A stretch of DNA of 64,000 nt from Streptomyces glomeratus (GTDB taxonomy: Bacteria; Actinomycetota; Actinomycetes; Streptomycetales; Streptomycetaceae): assembly GCF_021462825.1 (NCBI RefSeq), contig NZ_JAKEEB010000017.1, positions 62,001-126,000 on the forward strand, given 5' to 3'. The notes below the pieces were generated by a model. The model saw nothing but the letters and a program-made list of their open reading frames with translations. It was not told the origin of the DNA and made no database searches. Position numbers and translations under genes: made by a program. Positions within the stretch are counted from its first letter, which is position 1. The number at the start of each line of letters is the position of its first letter. This document shows, piece after piece, positions 1 to 8,883 of the stretch.

Positions 1-321
1 CGGCTCAGCTTCATCGTCACGGCGACCCTTCTGTGCGGAGTGCTGCTGCTGCTCTCCCGGCCCAAGGTCGTCGCCGACGAGTCCGGGGTCACCGTCGTCA
101 ATATTGCCAGCTCACGCCGCCTCGAGTGGGCGGAGATCCTGCGGGTCAACCTGCGTCCGGGTGATCCCTGGGTGTTCCTCGATCTGAGCGACGGCACCAG
201 CCTGCCCGCCCTCGGCATCCAGCCGGGCATCGCCAGACAGCGGGCGATCCAGGACGCGCGCACGCTGCGCGCGCTCGCCGAGGCCCGCTCCACGGCCGAT
301 CCCGAGCGACATCGGGGCTGA
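1..321 (+). CDS. PH-domain membrane protein, C-terminal part
   Basis: The reading frame is open from the first base, so the true start lies upstream of the window. It opens with a hydrophobic stretch (about residues 3-18), the end of a membrane helix. A compact beta-rich segment follows, which matches the small bacterial PH-like domain proteins of Streptomyces. A Met codon inside the helix at base 40 is unlikely to be the real start because it would cut the helix. The tail (ARTLRALAEARS) is a short charged helix. No catalytic motif is visible and the function is unknown. From memory, homologues sit next to hisG/hisE and riboflavin genes, but that side is outside the window. Confidence 0.6.
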   Translation, partial: RLSFIVTATLLCGVLLLLSRPKVVADESGVTVVNIASSRRLEWAEILRVNLRPGDPWVFLDLSDGTSLPALGIQPGIARQRAIQDARTLRALAEARSTADPERHRG

Positions 322-399
322 CTTCGGGGCGCCCGCCCTGACGCGCAAGACGGAATCTTGATTAATCTGGTGTGCAGAGGCGTTTCCGTTGCGCCTTCG

Positions 400-428
400 C
401 CCCTGAGGTTCCGCCCGGTGCTCAGGGG
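400..428 (+). terminator. Hairpin after the PH-domain gene
   Basis: An 8-bp perfect inverted repeat, CCCCTGAG and CTCAGGGG, flanks a 13-nt loop about 80 nt after the stop codon. It could end the upstream transcript. There is no U-tract, as is common in Streptomyces. Confidence 0.4.
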
Positions 429-556
429 TTCCTGCTACCCGAGGAGTGACTCCCTCCGGCGATGGACGGATCGTCCTGTAGTACCTGCGCCGCCCCCTGC
501 CGACATAGCGCGGACCGTACCCCCGAGGTCCGCGCCGACGCGGAGGCGGCGGCATC

Positions 557-1894
557 ATGACCATCACCCTGCTGCTCCTCGGAGCGGCCTTCCTGCTCAT
601 CCTGGCCAACGGATTCTTCGTCGCGGCCGAATTCGGACTGGTCACGGTCGAACGGCCCGACGCCGAGAAGGCCGCGGCCGACGGCGACCGACGGGCCGGT
701 ACGGTCGTCGAGTCGCTCAAGGAGCTGTCCTTCCAGCTCTCCGGAACCCAGCTCGGTATCACCATCACCTCGCTCGTCGTGGGCATGCTCGCCGAACCGG
801 CGCTCAGCCGGGTGCTGCGCGGCCCCGTCGGCCTGACCGGCATCCCCGAGGGCGCGGCGGACGGCATCGCCGTCGTCGTCGCCATGCTGCTGGCGTCCGC
901 CGCCCAGATGGTGATCGGCGAGCTCGTACCCAAGAACTGGGCGGTCTCCCGGCCGCTCCAGGTCGCACGCTTCGTCGCGGGCCCGCAGCACCTGTTCTCC
1001 CGGCTGTTCCGGCCCGTCATCGCGGCCCTCAACGCGGTCGCCAACCGGCTGGTGCGCGCGCTCGGTGTCGAGCCCGCCGAGGAGCTGGCCTCCGCGCGCA
1101 CACCCGGGGAGCTGGTGTCCCTGGCCCGGCACTCGGCGCGGGCCGGGGCGCTGGAACAGGACACGGCCGATCTGTTCGTCCGCACGCTCTCGCTGGGCGA
1201 GCTGACCGCGCAGCACGTGATGACCCCGCGGGTCAAGGTCAGCGCACTGCAGTCGTCCGCCACGGCGGAGGATGTGGTCAATCTGACCCGGGCCACCGGC
1301 CTGTCCCGCTTCCCCGTCTACCGAGAGAAGATCGACGAGGTCGTCGGCATGGCGCACCTCAAGGACGCGCTCGCGGTGCCGGTACACGAACGGCTGCGCA
1401 CACCCGTGGTCCGCATCGCCCAGACGCCGCTGCTCGTGCCCGAGACACTGCCCGTGCAGCCCCTCCTGGAGCTGCTGCGCAGCCAGCAGCCCATCGCGGT
1501 CGTCGTCGACGAGTACGGCGGCACTGCGGGTGTCGTCACCCTCGAGGACATCGTCGAGGAACTCGTCGGCGAGGTACGCGACGAGCACGACCAACACGAC
1601 CTGCCCGAACTGGCCGTCGCGCCGCCCGAGGACGGGCGCCCCGCCTGGGAGGCCGACGGCAGCTGCCGGGTGGACACCCTCAAGCGGATAGGACTGGAAG
1701 TCCCCGAGGGGCCGTACGAGACGGTCGCGGGACTCGTCGCCGATCTGCTCGGGCGGATCCCGGCGCCCGGGGACCGGGCCGAACTGCCCGGATGGCGGCT
1801 CACGGTGCGCCAGGTGGGGCACTACCGCGCCGAGCGGGTCAGACTGGTCAGGCTCGCGGACGTCCCCGCGCCGGCCGCGGAGGCGGTGCGATGA
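557..1894 (+). CDS. CNNM/CorC-family membrane protein (hemolysin-like)
   Basis: A 445-residue protein of the DUF21-CBS-CorC_HlyC family, whose members are linked to divalent cation (Mg2+/Co2+) handling. The N-terminal DUF21 part (about residues 1-175) carries the family motif NGFFVAAEFGLV and the segment VIGELVPKNWA. A CBS pair follows (about 205-335; VVVDEYGGTAGVVTLEDIVE). The last 90 residues fit the CorC_HlyC domain. GGAGG lies 10 nt before the ATG. The stop overlaps the ATG of the next gene (ATGA), so the two paralogues are probably co-translated. The older label hemolysin reflects a distant similarity and does not show toxin activity. Confidence 0.9.
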   Translation: MTITLLLLGAAFLLILANGFFVAAEFGLVTVERPDAEKAAADGDRRAGTVVESLKELSFQLSGTQLGITITSLVVGMLAEPALSRVLRGPVGLTGIPEGAADGIAVVVAMLLASAAQMVIGELVPKNWAVSRPLQVARFVAGPQHLFSRLFRPVIAALNAVANRLVRALGVEPAEELASARTPGELVSLARHSARAGALEQDTADLFVRTLSLGELTAQHVMTPRVKVSALQSSATAEDVVNLTRATGLSRFPVYREKIDEVVGMAHLKDALAVPVHERLRTPVVRIAQTPLLVPETLPVQPLLELLRSQQPIAVVVDEYGGTAGVVTLEDIVEELVGEVRDEHDQHDLPELAVAPPEDGRPAWEADGSCRVDTLKRIGLEVPEGPYETVAGLVADLLGRIPAPGDRAELPGWRLTVRQVGHYRAERVRLVRLADVPAPAAEAVR

Positions 1895-2961
1895 GCCTGC
1901 TCCAACTCGTGTTCGCGGCGCTGCTGGTGCTGGCGAACGGGTTCTTCGTCGGCGCCGAGTTCGCGCTCGTGTCGGTGCGGCGCAGCCAGATCGAGCCGCT
2001 CGGGACCGCACGGGCCCGGCAGGTGCTCTACGGCCTCGAGCGGCTTCCGCAGATGATGGCCGCGGCCCAGTTCGGCATCACCGTCTGCTCACTGACGCTG
2101 GGCGCGGTCGCCGAGCCGACGATGGCACATCTGCTTGAACCGGTGTTCGAGGCGGCACATCTCCCGGACGGGATGGTCCATCCGCTCGGGTATGTGATCG
2201 CGCTCGCCGCCGTCGTCTTCTTCCACCTGGTGATCGGCGAGATGGTGCCGAAGAACCTGGCGATGGCGGCGCCGGAGAAGGCCGCGCTGTGGCTGAGCCC
2301 GGGGCTGGTGGCGTTCGCGCGCCTGTGCCGGCCGGTGACGGTCGCGCTGAGCGCCTGCGCCCGGGTGATCCTCACGCTTTTCCGGGTGGAGCCGAAGGAC
2401 GAGGTCGAGGCCGTCTTCACCAGCGAGCAGCTCAACCAGCTGGTGGAGGACTCCGGCCAGGCGGGACTGCTCGACCCCGAGGAGCAGGAGCGCCTGGAGG
2501 ATGCGCTGGAGCTGGGCTCACGCCCGGTGACCGATGTGCTCCTCGATCCGGCCCTGCTGGTCACCGTGGAGCCCACGGTGACCCCCGGACAGGTGGTGGC
2601 GCTCACCGCGCGCACCGGGTACTCCCGTTTCCCGGTGGTCGCACAGAACGGCGGCTTCATGGGGTACCTCCACGTCAAGGACGTCCTCGACCTGGAGGAC
2701 TCCGAGCGGGCGGTGCCGCAGCGGCTCTGGCGCCCGATGACCACGCTCGCCGCGGAGCTGCCGCTCGACGACGCCCTCACGGTGATGCGCCGGGCCGCCA
2801 CCCACCTTGCCCAGGTGGCCGACGGATCCGGCCGGGTGCTCGGCCTGGTCGCCCTGGAGGATGTGCTGGAACTGCTGGTGGGCGAGGTCAGGGACCCGGC
2901 CCACCGCGAGGTCCCGCCCCAGCCGCGCATGCCGGAGGAGAGGGAAGCGGTGCCGAGCTGA
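1891..2961 (+). CDS. CNNM-family protein lacking the C-terminal CorC domain
   Basis: A 356-residue paralogue of the preceding gene, starting at the ATG of the ATGA overlap. It has the same DUF21 motifs (LANGFFVGAEFALV, VIGEMVPKNLA) and a CBS pair (about 195-330, ending LVALEDVLELLVGEV). It stops shortly after the CBS pair and lacks the CorC_HlyC domain of its partner. The frame is open far upstream, but the earlier sequence is the out-of-frame reading of the first gene, so the overlap start is preferred. The long-short pairing suggests a hetero-oligomeric membrane complex; that is inference. Transcription probably ends at the hairpin just downstream. Confidence 0.9.
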   Translation: MSLLQLVFAALLVLANGFFVGAEFALVSVRRSQIEPLGTARARQVLYGLERLPQMMAAAQFGITVCSLTLGAVAEPTMAHLLEPVFEAAHLPDGMVHPLGYVIALAAVVFFHLVIGEMVPKNLAMAAPEKAALWLSPGLVAFARLCRPVTVALSACARVILTLFRVEPKDEVEAVFTSEQLNQLVEDSGQAGLLDPEEQERLEDALELGSRPVTDVLLDPALLVTVEPTVTPGQVVALTARTGYSRFPVVAQNGGFMGYLHVKDVLDLEDSERAVPQRLWRPMTTLAAELPLDDALTVMRRAATHLAQVADGSGRVLGLVALEDVLELLVGEVRDPAHREVPPQPRMPEEREAVPS

Positions 2962-2971
2962 CCGAAGAGGG

Positions 2972-3005
2972 GTTCCACCCGCGCCCCCGCGGGCGCGGGT
3001 GGAAC
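2972..3005. terminator. Bidirectional terminator, perfect 15-bp stem
   Basis: A perfect inverted repeat (arms 2972-2986 and 2991-3005) with a 4-nt loop (ccgc). It lies in the 56 bp between two converging genes and can serve both strands. Confidence 0.85.
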
Positions 3006-3017
3006 GCCCGATCAAGG

Positions 3018-4889
3018 TCAGAGGCCCGAGGGATCCTGAGGCCCCCGGCCCGACAGGACCTCGCCGTAAGCCTGCATCAGGTCCGGCAGCCGCAAAGTCG
3101 ACAAATCGTCTCGGTTCGGTGTCCCCGGATACCCGATCAGCCGCAGATCCCGGTACGCACAGCTCTTCTCGTACAGCGTCCGCAGGAACCGCCCGTTGCC
3201 GAGCTCGTCGATCCACCCCTGGTCCACCACATGACCGGCGATGGAGCGCAGCTCCTCGAGTGCCTCCTCGTCCCAGACGTCGCCGTTCTCGGCGGCCAGG
3301 ACCTCGCCGATCGCCGTCAGCTCCAGGGGGCGGTACGAGGGGAAGTCGACCCGTGTCGTGAAGCGGGAGGACAGGCCGGGATTGGCGGCCAGGAGGCGGT
3401 CCATGCCCTCGGGGTAGCCGGCGAGGATCACCACCAGGTGATCGCGGTTGTCCTCGGCGCGCTTCAGCAGCACCTGCAGGGCCTCGTCGCCGTACGCGTC
3501 GCCCTTGCCGTAGCCCGAGTTGGACAGCGAGTACGCCTCGTCCACGAACAGTACGCCGCCGATCGCCGAGTCGATCAGTTCATTGGCCTTCACCGCGGTC
3601 TGGCCCAGGTACTCGCCGACCAGGTCCGCCCGCTGGGCCTCCACGAGGTGGTCGCCGCCGAGCAGGCCGAGCGCGTAGAAGACCCGGCCCAGGATGCGCG
3701 CCACCGTGGTCTTGCCGGTGCCCGACGGACCCGAGAAGACGAAGTGGCGTTTGGGGGGCTGCACGGGTAAGCCCTGGCCGGCCCGTAGCCGCGCCATGTT
3801 CAACTGCGCCGACAGGGCCTTGACCTGGCGCTTGACCGGCTCCAGGCCGACCATCCGCTCCAGCTCGGCCAGTGCCTCCTCCAGCAGCGCCGGATCGGTC
3901 GGGCCCGTCGGCAGCGGCGGCGCGGGGACCGTGGCCTTCTCCCGTACGAGATCGCTCTGCGCCGGCAGCGGGCCCGTGGGCGGGAGGTCCGGTTCGGACA
4001 GCTTCACTTCCCGGCTCTCGGTGCCGAAGAGCGGATCGAGACCGTCCGGCCCATCCAGCAGGTCGCCGCCCCCGCCGAGGGCCACCGCGGTGAGGTCGGC
4101 CGACTCGTCGTAGCCGTCGCCCTCGGCGATCGCGGCGAGCCGCGCGGAGGTGTCCATGAACGCGGGGTCGATCCGGTGGACCGCCCGGTACAGGGGCAGG
4201 GCGGCCGCCGAACGCCCCGTGCCCTCGTGGGCCCGGGCCAGCCAGTACCGCAGCTCCTTGCGCTGCGGCTGCTCGCTGCGGCAGCGCATCAGCGCGGCGG
4301 ACAGCAGCGGCTCGGCCTGTCCGTACATCTCCAGGCGGACCCGGGCCATCCCGCCGAACAGTCCGGCCTCGATGCCCAGCATGGGGTCGTCGATCAGCGG
4401 ATCGGTGTGCCGGACGAGCTGCTCCCAGTCCTTGACGAGGTAGGCACGACAGGCGTGCAGAAAGCGGACCTGGGGGTCGGTGTCGACGGGCGGCAGCCCC
4501 GCGAGCGCCCGGTCCAGCTCGGGGACGTGGCGGCCGTCCAGCCAGTGCGAGGCGTGCGCGAGCAGCAGGTCTCGCGGGCTCTCCAGCACCGGCTGCACCC
4601 ACCAGCCCAGCCAGTACCAGGAGTTCAGGGTCCGCCGATGCCGTGCGCGCTGCTCCCCGAAGCGGTCGCGGTGGCGGAACATCCGCAGCAGCGCGGTCGT
4701 GGTGTCGACGCGCAGCGCGTGCAGCCCGAGCCAGCCGTCGGCCATTCCGGGGTCCATCCGGACCGCCGCGCGGAACTCCTCCTCCGCCTGCGGATAGGCG
4801 CCCATGGTGTAGGCGTCGACGCCTCGCAGCCAGGCGAGGTCGGCCGGGGCCTCGGGGCCCCGCGTGCCGAAATCCATCACGTCCCCCAC
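3018..4889 (-). CDS. TPR-AAA+ ATPase of the CbxX/SpoVK/EccA type
   Basis: A 623-residue two-part protein. The N-terminal half (about 1-270) is helical and TPR-like, as in EccA of type VII secretion. A proline-rich linker leads to an AAA+ domain (about 320-600). Walker A GPSGTGKTT is near residue 385 and Walker B VLFVDEAYS near 445; SRFTTRVDFP and the preceding arginines fit sensor and arginine-finger positions. CbxX/CfqX ATPases remodel protein complexes, and EccA is a cytosolic chaperone of ESX systems. No ESX genes are nearby, so the partner is unknown. Two Met codons compete for the start (4889 and 4877). It converges on the CNNM pair. Confidence 0.85.
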   Translation of the reverse strand: MGDVMDFGTRGPEAPADLAWLRGVDAYTMGAYPQAEEEFRAAVRMDPGMADGWLGLHALRVDTTTALLRMFRHRDRFGEQRARHRRTLNSWYWLGWWVQPVLESPRDLLLAHASHWLDGRHVPELDRALAGLPPVDTDPQVRFLHACRAYLVKDWEQLVRHTDPLIDDPMLGIEAGLFGGMARVRLEMYGQAEPLLSAALMRCRSEQPQRKELRYWLARAHEGTGRSAAALPLYRAVHRIDPAFMDTSARLAAIAEGDGYDESADLTAVALGGGGDLLDGPDGLDPLFGTESREVKLSEPDLPPTGPLPAQSDLVREKATVPAPPLPTGPTDPALLEEALAELERMVGLEPVKRQVKALSAQLNMARLRAGQGLPVQPPKRHFVFSGPSGTGKTTVARILGRVFYALGLLGGDHLVEAQRADLVGEYLGQTAVKANELIDSAIGGVLFVDEAYSLSNSGYGKGDAYGDEALQVLLKRAEDNRDHLVVILAGYPEGMDRLLAANPGLSSRFTTRVDFPSYRPLELTAIGEVLAAENGDVWDEEALEELRSIAGHVVDQGWIDELGNGRFLRTLYEKSCAYRDLRLIGYPGTPNRDDLSTLRLPDLMQAYGEVLSGRGPQDPSGL

Positions 4890-5345
4890 ATACCGTGCCC
4901 CCGTGGTTCACCGCCGGGCCCGTGCCCGCCGGCCGCCTTGCTGGAACTGCTGTGCCGCGGACCGGAGTTGGACCGCCGCGCGAGGCAGCGGTCCGAAGGT
5001 CGCACCGAGAGGCATCGTACCTGCGGGGGAGTGGCGCACCGAAGGGTGCCGCACGAGCCGTTCGACGAGGTGGGGCGGACGGGGCGCCACGCGCATGGTG
5101 ACCGAGCGTGAACGGATCACGCCTCGCGACGGCGGAGAGAGGGGGTTCGAGGCAGAACGAAGCCCCCGATCACGGGGGAACAACCGGGGGCCTCGCGTTT
5201 CTGGGGGCGGCTTCGAAACCGCACATTGAGAACGTAAGTCCTGTCCCGCCCCCGGGTCAAGCCGACGTGGTGCAGTCAAAGAAGTTCGCCCGCAAGGGTC
5301 TTCACAAGTTCAGCACAACGACGCGGTTCCGTCACTGAGGGTGAT
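4890..5345. other. Intergenic region, 456 nt, no convincing gene
   Basis: This stretch separates two minus-strand genes. It holds the hairpin described at 5162-5191 and a near-palindrome GCGGCTTCGAAACCGC at about 5207-5222. GCCTCG (5122-5127) and CGAGGC can pair across about 20 nt. A short basic frame ending at 5338 (…FARKGLHKFSTTTRFRH) is open on the plus strand, but it lacks a ribosome binding site and is not called. The promoter of the ATPase gene must lie here; no clear -35/-10 pair was found. Confidence 0.5.
5162..5191 (-). terminator. Probable terminator of the uridine-kinase-like gene
   Basis: GCCCCC and GGGGGC pair around an 18-nt loop, and a second GGGGG run allows an alternative shorter stem. 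On the minus strand the stem is followed by TTCGTTCT, a weak U-rich end. Confidence 0.5.
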
Positions 5346-5930
5346 CTACTGGTCCGGATCAGGGGACACGGCGGGCCCTCGCAGCACCTGATAACCCATC
5401 GGCCCCTGTTGCACCAGGAGATCGGCGAACGGTCGCGAGGGGTCCTCGGCGAAATGCCGCCGCTCCGCCGGGACCCATCCCGCCCAGAACGCACTCTGCC
5501 CCTCGCCGTCCCGGGACCGCCCGCGCTCCCAGGCCTCCTCGCGCGGTGTCTCCATCCACAGCAGCCCTGCCAGGTGGGGGCGCAGTGCGCGGCGTCCGGC
5601 GCCGACCCCCTCGACGAGGACCACCTCGGCGGGCGGCAGCGAGCGGGTGGAGCCGAAGCTCCGCGTGTGCCACTCGTAGGGCCGGTAGCGGGCGGTCTCG
5701 CCCCGGCCCAGTGGCGTGATCACCTCGCGCAGCAGCCGGTCCGTCCAGGTGAACAGCTCCTCGTGGGTGGCGATGTCGTCGAGGTGCAGCACCGGCGCGC
5801 CACCGAGCGCGGCCGCCAACTGTCCGGTGAACGTGGACTTCCCGGAGCCGGCGTGCCCGTCGACACCGATGAGGCGGACGGGGCCGCAGGACGGCGGCAG
5901 CCGCAGCAGACGGGAGGCGAGCGTGTGAAT
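5346..5930 (-). CDS. Uridine-kinase-like P-loop NTPase, probable ATT start
   Basis: A P-loop kinase-like protein. The Walker A motif GVDGHAGSGKST lies at residues 22-33, followed by PVLHLDDIATHEELF, typical of uridine-kinase-like proteins in Streptomyces. The first ATG/GTG/TTG codon in frame (TTG at 5819) lies after the P-loop and would remove it, so it cannot be right. The frame is open back to a TAA at 5979-5981 and holds no ATG, GTG or TTG. An ATT codon at 5928-5930 has AGGA six bases upstream and gives a 194-residue protein, the expected size. CTG codons at about 5898-5909 are the alternative but lack a binding site. The substrate is not known; C-terminal motifs are weak. Confidence 0.75.
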   Translation of the reverse strand: MHTLASRLLRLPPSCGPVRLIGVDGHAGSGKSTFTGQLAAALGGAPVLHLDDIATHEELFTWTDRLLREVITPLGRGETARYRPYEWHTRSFGSTRSLPPAEVVLVEGVGAGRRALRPHLAGLLWMETPREEAWERGRSRDGEGQSAFWAGWVPAERRHFAEDPSRPFADLLVQQGPMGYQVLRGPAVSPDPDQ

Positions 5931-6148
5931 GGCGATTCCTGGACGTGAAGGGGTGCGGGCTTTTTCCGGATGAGCATTTTACGTGAGCGCACAGGGGGCG
6001 GGTCCGGAATGTGGTGCCACATTGAACTGTTCACGGCTCAATCATCAGTGCTGTCCAGGAGGCGGGAAGCGGCATTCCGGTTGTGCCGCATGGTGAGTAA
6101 GGTGCTGGTGCGCAACCGCCGGTGTCGTACGGGGACGGACAGGGGAGC

Positions 6149-7105
6149 ATGGCCGCGGGGTTATTCGCAGGGCAGTATGTGTGGCATCCGGCGGCCGACG
6201 ACCGTGAACTGGCGAGCGTATGCGTGGAAGTGCGGGCCGGCCGCTATCTGGGCGCCCACGAACTGCTCGCCGAGACCCGCGACGACCTCGGGCTGCGCGC
6301 CCACCGCTCCCTGGTCCTCGCCTCGGAGGCCGCCGACTCCGACCTGGCCGAGCGCTGGCTCGCCGAGGAGCCCGGCCCCGAGGCCTCGCTGCTGTGGGCG
6401 CGCGTCGCCGTCCTGCGGGCGCTGCGCGCCGCGGACGCCCGCGACGAGCGGGCCCGCCCCCTGGAGCGCATCGCGCTGAATGCGTGCGCCCGTGCCACCG
6501 TCATGGCGCCGCGCGACCCCACTCCCTGGGTGGCCAGGCTGGCGCTCACGCGTCTGCACGAGATCCGCGAACCCGCACCGCAGGGGCTGCTCACCGCGCC
6601 GCCGGGTCCCTGGCAGCTGTTCTCGCACATCCTGCGGCTCGACCCCTTCCACCGCGAGGGCCACCACCGATTCCTCGCCTACTTCTTCAGCCGTCACCGC
6701 GGCTCGGCGAACGCCGCCTGGGACGTCGCCGCCTTTCTCAGCCAGCGGGCACCCGTCACCTCGCCCCTGCGGCTGCTGCCGCTGGTCGCGCTCGTGGAGA
6801 GCTACAACCCGGCGCAGTCGCTCGCCGACCGCGTCTGGGAACAACCCCAGTGGCGCTCCGCCGCGCTCGCGATCTACCAGAACTGGCTGCCGGAGGTCTC
6901 CGGTTACCGCTTCACGCCGGTGCTTGACCTCGCCTACCTCGCGCACGCGCTGGTCATGGCCCAGTGTGCGTTCGAGGCGCGCGCCGTCCTGGTGGCCATG
7001 GGGCCCTATGCCTCCCGTATGCCGTGGAGCGTGTTCGGCGACCCCGAGGAACAGCTCTCGAGAGCCCGCCGCGCCTGCGGACTGCCCGTGCCGGGAGCTG
7101 CCTGA
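6149..7105 (+). CDS. Conserved hypothetical protein, helical repeat (TPR-like)
   Basis: A soluble protein of about 318 residues, rich in Ala, Arg and Leu. Its helical pairs resemble TPR or SEL-type repeats (for example ASLLWARVAVLRALRAAD and DPTPWVARLALTRLHEI). I recognise no catalytic motif. The ATG at 6149 has AGGGGAG only one base away, too close to be ideal; a GTG at 6122 in the same frame is the alternative. The permease gene starts 48 bp downstream with no terminator between, so the two are probably cotranscribed. A link to amino acid uptake or sensing is possible but is inferred only from position. Confidence 0.7.
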   Translation: MAAGLFAGQYVWHPAADDRELASVCVEVRAGRYLGAHELLAETRDDLGLRAHRSLVLASEAADSDLAERWLAEEPGPEASLLWARVAVLRALRAADARDERARPLERIALNACARATVMAPRDPTPWVARLALTRLHEIREPAPQGLLTAPPGPWQLFSHILRLDPFHREGHHRFLAYFFSRHRGSANAAWDVAAFLSQRAPVTSPLRLLPLVALVESYNPAQSLADRVWEQPQWRSAALAIYQNWLPEVSGYRFTPVLDLAYLAHALVMAQCAFEARAVLVAMGPYASRMPWSVFGDPEEQLSRARRACGLPVPGAA

Positions 7106-7153
7106 CCCCGTCTCTCCACCCGACCCTCAACCCCCACACAGAAAGGTCCGGTT

Positions 7154-8695
7154 GTGTCAGAACGGATGTCGATGCCCCGTACGAGACGGCGTGCCGGCCG
7201 GGACCCCGTCGCGATCGACGACGACGCCACCCTGCACGCGATGGGATATCCGCGGAAACTCACCCGGAGGTTTCAGGCCTTCGACAATTTCGCCATATCC
7301 TTCACCATCATCAACATTATCTCCGGAATTTTCTCGTCGTTCGGCTTCGGAATGAACGCGGGTGGCCCGCGTGTTCTCGTCTTCGGCTGGATCGGCGTCT
7401 CCGTCATGGTGCTTTTCGTCGGTGCCGCGATGGCGGAGGTCGCTTCCGCCTATCCGACGAGCGGAGCCCTGTATTTCTCCGCGGGAAAGCTCGCCCGACG
7501 GCATAAGGGCGCCTGGTCCTGGTTCACCGGCTGGCTCAACTTCGTGGGCCAGGTGGGCGGCACCGCGGCCACCGGATACGCGGCCGCCACGTTCGTCCAG
7601 GCGTTCCTCGCCCTGCAGTGGACCTCCTACCGGCCGACCGCGCACCAGACCGTGCTGATCACCGCGCTGATCATCGTGCTCCAGGGGCTGGCCAACACCT
7701 ACACCGTGCGTCTCGTCGCCGTCCTCAACCGGATCTCCGTGTGGTGGCTGCTGATCGGGCTCGTGGTGATCGTGGGCGCACTGGTCGTCGGCCCGGACGA
7801 GCACCGGTCGGCGTCCTTCGTGACGCATTTCGTGAACAACACCGGTTTCACCAGCGGGCTCTACGGAGGCATGCTCGGCCTGCTCGTCACCAGCTGGACC
7901 TTCACCGGCTTCGACGGCAGCTTCCACATGTCCGAGGAAACGGTCCGGGCGACGGTGAACGCGCCCCGGGGTATCACCCGCGCCATCGCCTGGTCGGCGG
8001 CCACCGGACTCGTTCTCATGCTGGCCCTGGTGTACAGCATCGGCGACTACACCAAGGTGGCCGGCTCCGCGGCGCCGCCCGTGCAGATCCTCATCGACGG
8101 GCTGGGCACGGGTGGGGCGAAGGCACTGCTGCTGATCGTCATCGGCGCCATGCTGTTCTGTGGCCTGGCCAACCTGACCAGCAACACGCGGCAGATCTTC
8201 GCCTTCTCCCGGGACGGCGCGATGCCGGGTTCCCGCTGGTGGCACTCGGTCTCGCCGCGCACCCGTACGCCGGTCAAGGCGGTATGGCTCGCGGTCGTCT
8301 GCTCGCTCGCCCTGGTGCTGCCCGGCTGGTGGTCCCACACCGCCTTCACCGCGATCGTCAGCGTCAACGTAGTGGGCCTCTTCCTCGCCTACGCCGTGCC
8401 GATCTTCCTGCGGCTCCGGCTCGGCGCCGACTTCAGCCCCGGTCCCTGGCACCTCGGACGCTGGAGCCGGCCCATCGGGGTGGTCGCCGTCATCTGGGTC
8501 CTGCTCAGCAGCGCGCTGTTCATGCTGCCCCAGGCGTCGCCGATCACCGTCGACTCCTTCAACTACGCACCGATCGCCCTGGCCGTGGTGCTGGTCGTGG
8601 CCACGGTGTGGTGGTTCGCCACCGCGCGCCGCCGCTTCCAGGGGCCGGTCAGCTACGGCCGCCCGGACGAGGTGGCGGCGATGGACCTCGTCTGA
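7154..8695 (+). CDS. Amino acid permease, APC superfamily
   Basis: A 513-residue membrane protein with about 12 hydrophobic segments. The first-helix region FDNFAISFTIINIISGI is typical of the GABA/amino acid permease branch of the APC superfamily, which imports amino acids or amines by proton symport. AEVASAYPTSGALYF (helix 2-3) and FTGFDGSFHMSEET (helix 6-7 region) are family signatures. The GTG start has AAAGG eight bases upstream. The substrate cannot be read from sequence; GABA, choline or urea-type transporters of this branch are all possible. A hairpin at 8711-8739 ends the transcript. Confidence 0.9.
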   Translation: MSERMSMPRTRRRAGRDPVAIDDDATLHAMGYPRKLTRRFQAFDNFAISFTIINIISGIFSSFGFGMNAGGPRVLVFGWIGVSVMVLFVGAAMAEVASAYPTSGALYFSAGKLARRHKGAWSWFTGWLNFVGQVGGTAATGYAAATFVQAFLALQWTSYRPTAHQTVLITALIIVLQGLANTYTVRLVAVLNRISVWWLLIGLVVIVGALVVGPDEHRSASFVTHFVNNTGFTSGLYGGMLGLLVTSWTFTGFDGSFHMSEETVRATVNAPRGITRAIAWSAATGLVLMLALVYSIGDYTKVAGSAAPPVQILIDGLGTGGAKALLLIVIGAMLFCGLANLTSNTRQIFAFSRDGAMPGSRWWHSVSPRTRTPVKAVWLAVVCSLALVLPGWWSHTAFTAIVSVNVVGLFLAYAVPIFLRLRLGADFSPGPWHLGRWSRPIGVVAVIWVLLSSALFMLPQASPITVDSFNYAPIALAVVLVVATVWWFATARRRFQGPVSYGRPDEVAAMDLV

Positions 8696-8710
8696 GGGGC
8701 CACCGTGCCC

Positions 8711-8739
8711 GCCGCCGCGTCCTCGCCGGGCGCGGCGGC
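8711..8739 (+). terminator. Terminator after the permease gene
   Basis: A 9-bp stem GCCGCCGCG/CGCGGCGGC with an 11-nt loop, starting 15 nt after the permease stop codon. Confidence 0.6.
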
Positions 8740-8883
8740 CCCCGGGTCCTGCCAGTGGTCGGGACCAATAGTGGTGGACACGCCGACGGCCCAAGCGGTG
8801 GCGGACTCCCCGGACGACCGCCATAGTTGGCGCAGACCGTGCGTCCGAACACCGCTTCAGGGACATCTGGGGGTCACCCACCG

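Noticed and set aside
112..1296. Long minus-strand frame opposite the first CNNM gene
   Set aside because: Its composition is rich in Ser, Arg and Ala with no domain motif, and it lies fully opposite a clear gene.
358..1890. Upstream extension of the second CNNM gene
   Set aside because: The in-frame sequence before 1891 is the shifted reading of the first CNNM gene and is not protein-like.
5108..5230. Possible tRNA or small structured RNA
   Set aside because: The segment GGGGGTTCGAGGC resembles a T-loop, but no matching acceptor, D and anticodon arms could be folded.
5267..5338. Basic peptide frame ending FARKGLHKFSTTTRFRH
   Set aside because: There is no ribosome binding site and no neighbour that supports a peptide; its likeness to a ribosomal tail is only superficial.
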